A program made the position numbers and the translations under genes. The notes below the pieces were generated by a model that saw nothing but the letters and a program-made list of their open reading frames with translations, ran no database searches and was not told the origin of the DNA. This document shows, in pieces, positions 1-6,871 of a DNA stretch of 7,160 nucleotides. The stretch comes from Desulfobacteraceae bacterium (GTDB lineage: Bacteria; Desulfobacterota; DSM-4660; Desulfatiglandales; Desulfatiglandaceae), in contig DAOVUP010000075.1 in NCBI GenBank assembly GCA_030632525.1, positions 1 through 7,160 on the forward strand, written 5' to 3'. How positions within the stretch are numbered: position 1 is the first letter of the stretch; every line of letters begins with the position of its first letter.

Positions 1-452
1 GGAAAGTTGTGGCAAGGGCGATTCTTATGTTTCAATTAGAGGATGCCAGAAGGTTAACCTCAGATCCTTGCACAAAGCCCTACGGGGCCATGACCCTTCA
101 AGTTCAATACCATGCGAGATCGACCTGCATGCTGGCGGTGTCCAAGAGGGCTTTTTATCCTGTACCAAAGGTCGATTCAATGGTCGTAGAGATTGACCTG
201 GAGCGGCCGTATCCCAATCAAGGAGTGCATAATGATCACTTCAGGAAAGTTGTAAGGGGGGCATTTGCTCACAGGAGAAAGACGATTGTGAATTCTATGA
301 AGGGCTTTTTCCCCTCCTGGACACCTGATATCCTTATGGATGGAATGAAAGCCTGCGGGATCGATCCCAAAAGACGGGCCGAAACCCTCAACATGGATGA
401 GTTCTTGTGTCTGACCTCTGCCCTTGCGATTGACAAGCGGATAACAGAGTGA
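1..452 (+). CDS. rsmA: 16S rRNA (adenine-N6,N6)-dimethyltransferase RsmA/KsgA, C-terminal part (5' truncated by window)
   Basis: RsmA dimethylates two adjacent adenosines in the 3'-terminal hairpin of 16S rRNA using SAM, a late step in small-subunit maturation. The reading frame is open from base 3, so the GTG at 9 is not a true start and the Rossmann SAM-binding half lies upstream of the window. Visible family features are the ARAILMFQLEDARRL stretch (family: xxAVLMxQxEVAxRL), KPYGAMTLQVQY, the FYPVPKVDSMVV signature (family: FxPxPKVDSAV), the RRKTIVNSM block and the C-terminal DPKRRAETLNMDEF helix. About 150 residues are seen, the expected size of the C-terminal rRNA-binding half. The stop TGA is at 450-452. 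panC starts 51 nt downstream with no hairpin terminator between, so co-transcription is plausible. The family call is secure. Confidence 0.95.
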   Translation, partial: KVVARAILMFQLEDARRLTSDPCTKPYGAMTLQVQYHARSTCMLAVSKRAFYPVPKVDSMVVEIDLERPYPNQGVHNDHFRKVVRGAFAHRRKTIVNSMKGFFPSWTPDILMDGMKACGIDPKRRAETLNMDEFLCLTSALAIDKRITE

Positions 453-503
453 TATTAAATCGATCTTTACCGCGAACGCTTACATTGTCTTGAAAGATTT
501 TAC

Positions 504-1358
504 ATGGAAATTATAGAAACAGTTCAGGAGATGCAGCAGAAATCCGAGGCGTTGCGATCGGCTGGGCAGACGATTTCTCTGGTTCCGACAATGGGTTTTC
601 TGCATGAAGGCCATCTTGAATTGATGCGTGTGGGGAAAAAGCACTCCGATAAACTGATTATCAGCATTTTTGTCAATCCTGCTCAGTTTGGGCCGGGTGA
701 GGACCTTGACCAGTATCCAAGAGACAAAGAAGGAGACCTGGAAAAGGCCCGTGATGTTGGGGTAGATATTGTTTTTATGCCACCCGTCGGGGAGATGTAT
801 CAGGAAGGATATCAGACTAAGATACAGGTAGAGAACCTCCCTCAACACCTCTGCGGTCTCTCGAGGCCCGGTCATTTTGATGGGGTTACCACAGTGGTTG
901 CCAAGTTGTTTAATATTACAAGGCCACATATGGCGGTTTTTGGTCAGAAAGACTACCAGCAGTTAGCGGTTATAAGCCGAATGGCTATGGACCTCAACAT
1001 GGACATTAAGATCTTAGGTGTTCCTACTGTCAGAGAACCGGACGGATTGGCCATGAGCTCCCGGAACAACTATTTGGGGGCCGAAGAGAGAAAGTCCGCG
1101 CTATCCCTTAGAAAATCAATGGATCTCGCAGGAGAGTTGTTCCTGAGAGGAGAGAAAAGGACAAAAATCATAAGAGATGCGGTTCAATCCCTGATTCTAA
1201 GCCATCCGTTTACAGCGATTGATTATATCGCCCTCTGTGATGCTGTAACATTAGACAATGTTGAGGTGCTTGGTGATAAAAACCTGCTTGCCTTAGCCGT
1301 AAAGGTGGGGAAGACCAGATTGATAGATAATTGTTTGCTTCAAAACGATTCAGAGTAA
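504..1358 (+). CDS. panC: pantothenate synthetase (pantoate--beta-alanine ligase)
   Basis: PanC joins D-pantoate and beta-alanine with ATP (giving AMP and PPi) through a pantoyl-adenylate, the last step of pantothenate synthesis on the way to coenzyme A; it is cytosolic. The 284-residue length is normal for the family. Visible motifs are PTMGFLHEGH at residues 28-37 (the HIGH-like nucleotide-binding motif HEGH at 34-37), VNPAQFGPGEDLDQYPR at 57-73, HFDGVTTVVAKLFN at 124-137 (pantoate pocket), FGQKDYQQ at 146-153, and LAMSSRNNYL at 182-191, the counterpart of the KMSKS loop. The ATG at 504 is chosen because it leaves the usual ~27 residues before PTMG; its ribosome binding site is weak (GAAAG about 9 nt upstream), so coupling to rsmA transcription is likely. 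No panB or panD is visible here. Nothing in the protein looks aberrant. Confidence 0.97.
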   Translation: MEIIETVQEMQQKSEALRSAGQTISLVPTMGFLHEGHLELMRVGKKHSDKLIISIFVNPAQFGPGEDLDQYPRDKEGDLEKARDVGVDIVFMPPVGEMYQEGYQTKIQVENLPQHLCGLSRPGHFDGVTTVVAKLFNITRPHMAVFGQKDYQQLAVISRMAMDLNMDIKILGVPTVREPDGLAMSSRNNYLGAEERKSALSLRKSMDLAGELFLRGEKRTKIIRDAVQSLILSHPFTAIDYIALCDAVTLDNVEVLGDKNLLALAVKVGKTRLIDNCLLQNDSE

Positions 1359-1385
1359 CATGATCATCTAAAAAAGGTGGTTTTC

Positions 1386-1487
1386 ATGAAACCATTAATT
1401 TTTCTAATTGCCTCAGAGTCAGTCAAGATGGATAGGAGCGGTCAAGAAAGCGGTGAAGTAGAGAGTCAGACAAAAAACAAAAAGTGA
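1386..1487 (+). CDS. 33-codon ORF, possible remnant of a metK start or a small leader peptide
   Basis: A 33-codon frame lies between panC and ahcY: a short hydrophobic start (MKPLIFLIASESV), then a charged, Lys/Gln/Ser-rich tail ending KNKK. It has a good ribosome binding site (AAGGTGG, 1374-1380) 5 nt before the ATG, and its TGA (1485-1487) overlaps the GAGGA ribosome binding site of ahcY. It is in the same frame as panC, with no stop between the panC TAA and its ATG. Residues 6-13, FLIASESV, resemble the first conserved block of SAM synthetase MetK (FLFTSESV, also N-terminal), but the following GHPDK is absent and the tail matches nothing I know. It may be a deleted metK stub, a translated leader for ahcY, or chance. 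The function is unknown. Confidence 0.3.
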   Translation: MKPLIFLIASESVKMDRSGQESGEVESQTKNKK

Positions 1488-1490
1488 GGA
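1486..1490 (+). promoter_or_regulatory. ribosome binding site of ahcY, overlapping the stop of the upstream 33-codon ORF
   Basis: GAGGA lies 8 nt before the ATG at 1499. It shares the bases GA with the TGA stop of the small ORF (1485-1487), so ribosomes finishing that ORF would stop on the ahcY initiation region. This supports the ATG at 1499 as the ahcY start and makes translational coupling possible. Confidence 0.65.
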
Positions 1491-1495
1491 TATAA

Positions 1496-2824
<1,329 letters not shown>

Positions 2825-3078
2825 TTGGATTCTTAGCATATTGCATAATCTTAATCAGAATCCTAATCTTACTCAACATGATTCTTGAAGTAATGGAGTG
2901 GTGGAGTACTGGATTGTTGATCTCAAAAACCGTAAACAAGGGGGTCCGATTCTTGATGCTTATCAGAAGGCCATTTTGCAGAACCAAGGCTAAATTGCAT
3001 GTCTCCATCACTCCACAACTCCATTACTCCATTACTCCATTACCCCCGATACGATGAACCTCCTCTGTGGGTGGTAAA
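2825..3078 (+). other. intergenic spacer without a convincing gene
   Basis: This AT-rich spacer separates ahcY from the glnS leader. A 7-bp inverted pair (GGATTCT at 2827-2833, AGAATCC at 2857-2863) follows the ahcY stop but has no T-run, so I do not call a terminator. The rest is dominated by the 8-bp-unit inverted repeat at 2889-3043. An open frame across 2806-3057 exists but starts inside ahcY and would translate the repeat, so it is not annotated as a gene. No clear promoter boxes were recognised, though glnS probably needs one here. Confidence 0.6.
2889..3043. repeat. inverted repeat built from 8-bp CTCCATTA-type units
   Basis: The left arm (2889-2912) and the right arm (3005-3028) are inverted copies matching at 21 of 24 positions, separated by 92 nt. 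Both arms are made of octamers: on the right, CTCCATCA, CTCCACAA and three perfect CTCCATTA units run from 3003 to 3042; on the left the same units appear on the opposite strand (TAATGGAG 2891-2898, TGGTGGAG 2899-2906, then a decayed unit). The arms could fold into a long stem in RNA, or this could be a MITE-like mobile element. The ~90-nt interior has no ORF of note. Similar TGGAGTAATGG spacers are, from memory, common in sulfate-reducer genomes; copy number here cannot be checked. Confidence 0.8.
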
Positions 3079-3108
3079 ATGAGCAACGAAAGAGACCCAG
3101 CAAAATGA
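3079..3108 (+). CDS. 9-codon leader ORF overlapping the glnS start (ATGA)
   Basis: ATG at 3079 opens a frame encoding MSNERDPAK that stops at TGA 3106-3108. The stop and the glnS ATG share the ATGA at 3105-3108, the classic layout for termination-reinitiation. A GGGTGG purine stretch lies about 5 nt upstream of its ATG, whereas glnS itself has only a weak, distant GAAAGAGA. The peptide reads like the start of many GlnRS proteins, so this may instead be the original glnS start cut off by a one-base indel in the AAAA run at 3102-3105. Real translation is unproven. Confidence 0.35.
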   Translation: MSNERDPAK

Positions 3109-4832
3109 ATACCCCAGATTCTACCCCCTCCCTGGATTTTATCCGGTCCATTATTTCAGAAGACTTGAAAGCAAACAAAAATAAGGGACAGGTTCATACA
3201 CGTTTCCCGCCGGAACCTAATGGCTACCTGCACATCGGACATGCCAAGTCTATATGCCTCAATTTCGGTATTGCAACGGAATTTGGCGGTCTCTGCAATC
3301 TGAGGTTTGATGATACAAATCCAATCAAAGAAGAGGAGGAATTTGTTGAATCGATCAAAAAGGACGTCCGATGGCTCGGATTTGATTGGGAGGACCGTCT
3401 TTACTACGCATCTGACTATTTCGATCAGCTTTATGAATATGCTATACAGTTAATCAAAAACGGAAAGGCTTATGTTGACGATTTGACTGCGGATGAGATT
3501 CGAGAATACCGCGGCACCTTAACTGAGCCAGGCAGGGAAAGCCCCTATCGCACACGGTCGGTTGAAGAAAACTTAGACCTGTTTGCACGTATGCGGGCAG
3601 GAGAATTCAAAGATGGCTCCCGGGTACTTCGGGCAAAGATCCATATGGCATCCCCTAATTTGAATATGCGGGATCCTGTTTTGTATCGTGTTTTACATGC
3701 TGCCCATCACAGGACGGGTAAAAAATGGTGCATCTATCCCATGTATGATTTTACCCATGGCCAGTCTGATTCCATTGAAGGGATTACCCACTCCCTTTGC
3801 ACACTCGAATTTGAAGATCACAGACCCCTATACGACTGGTTTGTAAATGAACTGAAAATCTTTACTCCACAACAGATTGAATTTGCCAGACTCAATCTCT
3901 CTTACACTGTCATGAGTAAGCGCAAGCTCATGGAATTGGTTGAAGGGGGATATGTGACCGGCTGGGATGATCCCCGGCTGCCCACCATATCCGGTATGCG
4001 CAGACGGGGGTACACAGCGGAATCAATCCGTAATTTTTGTGAGCGGATAGGGGTTGCCAAGAGAGGAAGCATGGTTGATATGGCGCTTTTGGAGTATAGC
4101 ATCCGCGAAGATATGAATAAGCGGGCCCAGCGCGTGATGGCCGTATTACGTCCCATTCGCGTCGTAATTGACAACTATCCCGAAGATGAGACCGAATACT
4201 TAGATGCCGAGAATAATCCGGAAGATCCCGGGATGGGGTCACGTAAGCTTCCCTTTTCACGCGTGCTATTTATCGAAAGGGATGATTTCCGTGAAGATCC
4301 ACCGAAAAAGTTTTTCCGCCTGGCGCCCGGTCGTGAGGTACGGCTGAAACACGCATATTACATCAAATGTAAAGGAATGGTTAAGGATGAAAAAACCGGT
4401 GAGCTGATTGAACTCCACTGTACTTATGATCCAAAGACACGGGGTGGATGGTCCGATGACGGGCGCAAGGTCAGGGGTACATTGCACTGGGTTTCAGCCG
4501 CCCACTCAATCGAGGCCGAAGTGCGACTGTACGACCATCTTTTTTTGAAACCGAATCCAAGCGATGAAAAAGATGGCTCTGATTTCAAGGATCATTTAAA
4601 TCCGAACTCATTAGAAACGCTCACCTCCTGCCGGGTTGAACCGACTCTTGCAGATGCGGCGCCGGGCATGGGTCTTCAGTTCCTAAGGTTGGGCTATTTT
4701 TGTGTTGATTCCGTTGATTCCTCAACCAACAGACTTGTATTTAACCGAACGGTGACCCTGCGTGATACGTGGGCCAAGATCGAGAAGACACAGAAGCCTA
4801 AAATGCCAGGGAAAAGGAAAAAGGCTGTATGA
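3105..4832 (+). CDS. glnS: glutaminyl-tRNA synthetase
   Basis: This class I aminoacyl-tRNA synthetase charges tRNA-Gln with glutamine in the cytosol. The 575 residues are slightly longer than E. coli GlnRS (about 554). The catalytic Rossmann fold carries [16 protein letters not shown] (HIGH at 43-46) and LRFDDTNP, and VMSKRKL from residue 269 is the KMSKS loop. The [12 protein letters not shown] form separates GlnRS from GluRS (PSPTGxLHxGxA). The C-terminal half contains the two anticodon-binding beta-barrels, recognisable by [50 protein letters not shown], and [14 protein letters not shown]. It ends in a short basic tail ([10 protein letters not shown]). The ATG at 3105 gives a normal N-terminus ([11 protein letters not shown] at 11-21), but its ribosome binding site is poor and a 9-codon ORF overlaps it. 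Bacterial GlnRS genes are generally held to descend from eukaryotic ones by transfer; many anaerobes use GatCAB instead. Confidence 0.97.
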   Translation: MNTPDSTPSLDFIRSIISEDLKANKNKGQVHTRFPPEPNGYLHIGHAKSICLNFGIATEFGGLCNLRFDDTNPIKEEEEFVESIKKDVRWLGFDWEDRLYYASDYFDQLYEYAIQLIKNGKAYVDDLTADEIREYRGTLTEPGRESPYRTRSVEENLDLFARMRAGEFKDGSRVLRAKIHMASPNLNMRDPVLYRVLHAAHHRTGKKWCIYPMYDFTHGQSDSIEGITHSLCTLEFEDHRPLYDWFVNELKIFTPQQIEFARLNLSYTVMSKRKLMELVEGGYVTGWDDPRLPTISGMRRRGYTAESIRNFCERIGVAKRGSMVDMALLEYSIREDMNKRAQRVMAVLRPIRVVIDNYPEDETEYLDAENNPEDPGMGSRKLPFSRVLFIERDDFREDPPKKFFRLAPGREVRLKHAYYIKCKGMVKDEKTGELIELHCTYDPKTRGGWSDDGRKVRGTLHWVSAAHSIEAEVRLYDHLFLKPNPSDEKDGSDFKDHLNPNSLETLTSCRVEPTLADAAPGMGLQFLRLGYFCVDSVDSSTNRLVFNRTVTLRDTWAKIEKTQKPKMPGKRKKAV

Positions 4833-4834
4833 AA

Positions 4835-4869
4835 CAGGATGCAGGATGCAAGACACAGGACGCAAGATG
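4835..4869. repeat. 7-bp tandem repeat (five CAGGATG-type units) in the glnS/yqeB-family spacer
   Basis: Five consecutive heptamers, CAGGATG, CAGGATG, CAAGACA, CAGGACG and CAAGATG, begin 2 nt after the glnS stop and end 1 nt before the AAGGGG ribosome binding site of the next gene. They fill practically the whole spacer. Several units contain ATG, and the one at 4839 is in frame with the downstream gene, which produces a spurious 14-residue extension. Such tracts change unit number by slippage. Confidence 0.75.
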
Positions 4870-4880
4870 AAAGGGGCGCC

Positions 4881-5675
4881 ATGCTACCTGAGATTACCAT
4901 ATGCGTAAAGGGGGGCGGGGATATCGCCTCGGGTGTTGCCTGGAGACTCCATCATTGTGGGTTCAGGGTCTTGATAACAGAAATCCCGAAACCCATGGCC
5001 GTGAGGCGTAAGGTGGCATTCTGCGAGGCCGTCTATGATGGTCATACAGAGGTGGAAGGGGTAGAGGCCCTGCTCATAACTGAGGCGAATGATAGCCGCC
5101 AGGTATGGGATCAGGGGAAAATACCGCTCATAGTTGATCCGGAGTGTGAAACGGCAAAGATGATTCAACCTGATGTGATTGTTGATGCAATCCTGGCCAA
5201 GAAAAACATCGGGACCGAAATCAATGATGCACCTCTTGTTATCGCTCTCGGCCCTGGATTTGAAGCAGGGAAGGATGCACATTCTGTGGTGGAGACCAAC
5301 CGGGGTCATTATCTTGGCCGGCTCTTAACTGAAGGTTCGGCTGAGCCAAACACCGGTGTGCCCGGACCGGTCGCTGGAATATCCACGGACCGTGTCCTGC
5401 GGTCGCCCGGTATGGGTATTTGGCAAAGCAAGGCAGAGATCGGTGATGTGGTTAGGAAGGGTGGTATGGTGGGATCGGTGGACGGTCAGCCCGTAAACGC
5501 CCTCATAAATGGGGTATTGAGGGGGATGATCCGTCCAGGAATTCCGGTGAAAGAGGGCCTGAAGATTGGAGATATCGATCCCAGGGGAGTGAAGGAGTAT
5601 TGCTACACCATTTCCGAAAAGGCCCTGGCCATAAGCGGTGGAGTGTTGGAAGGTATAATGAGGTTTGTCGGCTAA
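4881..5675 (+). CDS. YqeB/EF2563-family selenium-dependent molybdenum hydroxylase maturation protein
   Basis: This 264-residue protein matches the C-terminal domain of E. coli YqeB and stand-alone EF2563-type proteins. The family is tied by comparative genomics to selenium-dependent molybdenum hydroxylases (xanthine dehydrogenase or nicotinate hydroxylase type) with a labile, non-selenocysteine selenium; its reaction is not established to my knowledge. Visible blocks are KGGGDIASG at 10-18 (glycine-rich nucleotide-binding-like loop), VDAILAKKNIGT at 101-112, ALGPGFEAGKD at 122-132 and ETNRGHYLG at 138-146. From about 170 to 235 the spacing of IGDVVRKG, GQPVNAL, GVLRG and GLKIGDIDPRG suggests a barrel-sandwich fold like lipoyl/biotinyl domains. 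The ATG at 4881 has AAGGGG at 4871-4876; the in-frame ATG at 4839 lies in the repeat and would add 14 unrelated residues. The XdhC-like N-terminal half of E. coli YqeB is absent. No Mo-hydroxylase, selD or xdhC gene is in view. Confidence 0.88.
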   Translation: MLPEITICVKGGGDIASGVAWRLHHCGFRVLITEIPKPMAVRRKVAFCEAVYDGHTEVEGVEALLITEANDSRQVWDQGKIPLIVDPECETAKMIQPDVIVDAILAKKNIGTEINDAPLVIALGPGFEAGKDAHSVVETNRGHYLGRLLTEGSAEPNTGVPGPVAGISTDRVLRSPGMGIWQSKAEIGDVVRKGGMVGSVDGQPVNALINGVLRGMIRPGIPVKEGLKIGDIDPRGVKEYCYTISEKALAISGGVLEGIMRFVG

Positions 5676-6634
5676 TTCGCTAACCCCCTCGCTATCTCTG
5701 CAGCCTCTCTCATTATCCGGTCAAACAGATCTTTTAATGTGGGAATATCATGGGCCATACCGATACCCTGACCGCATGAGATAATCCCTACATCCAAGTC
5801 TCCCTCATTATACATCTTTCTGGCTTTCTCTCCTGCGGCAATATTGAGGATCTCGGGCAAACCTGCCTGGTTTGCCTCTAATTCCGCAACCTTATTGGCT
5901 GCTGCGTTGTTCCAGACCCTGTGGGTGGCGCCGATAGATCGCATGACCAACATAGTATCGAGCTCACTGGCATTAATGAGGGCCTCCTTGAGTTTCTCAT
6001 GGATCGGGGCCTCCTTGGTGACTAACAGGCGTGTGCCAATAATGACGCCCTGGGCCCCTAAGGCCAATATGGCAACAAGTCCCCTGCCATCAGATACGCC
6101 CCCGCCCCCAATTACAGGAACATTTAGACTTTCCACAACCTGAGGTACTAATACAAGTGTGCCCACATCCAGCTTGCCCGTGGCGCCCCCGTTCTCGTAG
6201 CCTACCACTGTTACGATATCGGCGCCCATCTCCTGGACCTTGAGCGCATAGCGAACACCCACGCATTTGTGAATCCAGGTCAGACCCGCCTCTTTGAACC
6301 GGGCACGCAGCTCTTCTGGCGCAGAATGTCCTGAAGTCTCAACGATCTTAACCCCTTTTTCGAGTAAGACATCCAAGTAATCATTGTTGTCAATGGGGCG
6401 CATCATCGGAAAGAGGTTGAGATTGACGGCAAATGGCCTGTCAGTGAGTTCAATGAGCTCATCGAGGGCCTCTCCAAAGGATTCACGGTTCTGGTAGATT
6501 GCCGAAGCGAGCACGCCTAATCCCCCGGCATTGGAAATGGCTGCACTGAACGCCGCATCTGTAATAGACATCATGGTCCCGCCGACAATGGGATACTCTA
6601 TGCCTAAGATCTCCGTGATTTTAGTTTCAAACAT
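5672..6634 (-). CDS. nitronate monooxygenase / 2-nitropropane dioxygenase-like FMN protein lacking the usual active-site His
   Basis: The 320 residues form a TIM-barrel flavoprotein of the NMO/NPD family, which also includes FabK enoyl-ACP reductases and NADH:quinone reductases. Evidence: the N-terminal LGIEYPIVGGTMMSITDAAFSAAISNAGGLGVL (10-42, family: YPIIQGPMAxxxxxxLAAAVSNAGGLG), FAVNLNLFP at 68-76, IHKCVGVRYALKVQEMGAD at 121-139, and the FMN-phosphate loop GGGGVSDGRG (176-185) followed by LGAQGVIIGTRLL. In characterised members the stretch before this is AGHPG or GGHxG with a catalytic His; here it is GYENGGATG (145-153), with Ala151 in that place. Nitronate oxidation is therefore doubtful, and another flavin redox role is possible. 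The start is firm: AAGGAGG (6641-6647 on the opposite strand) lies 6 nt upstream. The gene overlaps its convergent neighbour by 4 nt. Confidence 0.85.
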   Translation of the reverse strand: MFETKITEILGIEYPIVGGTMMSITDAAFSAAISNAGGLGVLASAIYQNRESFGEALDELIELTDRPFAVNLNLFPMMRPIDNNDYLDVLLEKGVKIVETSGHSAPEELRARFKEAGLTWIHKCVGVRYALKVQEMGADIVTVVGYENGGATGKLDVGTLVLVPQVVESLNVPVIGGGGVSDGRGLVAILALGAQGVIIGTRLLVTKEAPIHEKLKEALINASELDTMLVMRSIGATHRVWNNAAANKVAELEANQAGLPEILNIAAGEKARKMYNEGDLDVGIISCGQGIGMAHDIPTLKDLFDRIMREAAEIARGLAN

Positions 6635-6640
6635 TTATAA

Positions 6641-6647
6641 CCTCCTT
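6641..6647 (-). promoter_or_regulatory. strong Shine-Dalgarno of the NMO-like gene
   Basis: Read on the minus strand, AAGGAGG is followed by TTATAA and ATG, a near-ideal match to the 3' end of 16S rRNA at 6-nt spacing. It is the best ribosome binding site in the window, suggesting efficient translation, and it fixes the start codon at 6634. Confidence 0.85.
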
Positions 6648-6712
6648 GGATTCTGGGATTGATGATTGATGGTCTCGTAAAAAGGCAAAAAGAAGACCCT
6701 TTTACGATAGTG

Positions 6713-6754
6713 TTTCGTTGCTTCGCTACTGTATTTCGTCGCTTCGCTACTGTG
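6713..6754. repeat. 21-bp tandem duplication
   Basis: Units 6713-6733 and 6734-6754 differ at only 2 of 21 positions; both contain CGCTTCGCTACTGT or its one-base variant. A third, degenerate unit may begin with TTTAGTG at 6755. The short GCTTCGC core is itself a small palindrome. The duplication lies inside the larger palindromic element and looks like a recent slippage or unequal-exchange product. Confidence 0.8.
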
Positions 6755-6823
6755 TTTAGTGTTTGACCCCGCAAGGTGGGGTAATAAGTTGTTATTTCAG
6801 CAGATGTTTCGAACTAAACACCA

Positions 6824-6859
6824 AAAACATGATGAATTTGACTTCTTACGAATTCATCA
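6824..6859 (-). terminator. possible weak intrinsic terminator after the ferredoxin-like gene
   Basis: On the minus strand, 12 nt past the ferredoxin-like stop codon, a perfect 9-bp stem (TGATGAATT with AATTCATCA, 12-nt loop) is followed after CATG-like bases by a run of five T. The stem is AT-rich with only two G/C pairs, so termination would be weak. It is also one end of the palindromic element, so the resemblance could be incidental. Confidence 0.35.
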
Positions 6860-6871
6860 ATATTGAATAAC

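Larger units (their letters stand above)
6665..6861. repeat. nested palindromic intergenic element (about 197 bp, MITE-like)
   Basis: The ends 6665-6685 and 6841-6861 are imperfect inverted copies (16 of 21 positions; both contain ATTGATG and TCGTAA). Inside, GTGTTTAGT (6752-6760) pairs perfectly with ACTAAACAC (6813-6821), and within that ACCCC (6766-6770) pairs with GGGGT (6778-6782). Each outer end can also fold locally: TCGTAAAAAGG (6675-6685) with CCTTTTACGA (6698-6707, one bulge), and TGATGAATT (6830-6838) with AATTCATCA (6851-6859). A 21-bp tandem duplication lies between. The element occupies nearly the whole spacer between the ferredoxin-like and NMO-like genes and encodes no protein. 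It may be a mobile palindromic repeat; paralogous copies elsewhere in the genome are expected but not visible here. Confidence 0.7.

Noticed and set aside
480..929. 149-codon minus-strand open frame opposite panC
   Set aside because: Shadow of a secure panC gene; no recognisable protein features and no ribosome binding site.
2827..2863. Terminator after ahcY (GGATTCT/AGAATCC inverted pair)
   Set aside because: Only 7 bp with a long loop and no following T-run.
3003..3043. CRISPR-like array
   Set aside because: The 8-bp units are directly contiguous with no spacers; this is a simple tandem repeat.
4839..4880. N-terminal extension of the YqeB-family protein from the ATG at 4839
   Set aside because: The 14 extra residues are translated heptamer repeat; the family's conserved region begins just after the ATG at 4881, which has its own AAGGGG site.
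5844..6143. 99-codon plus-strand open frame inside the NMO-like gene
   Set aside because: Antisense shadow of a gene with strong family motifs and an ideal ribosome binding site.
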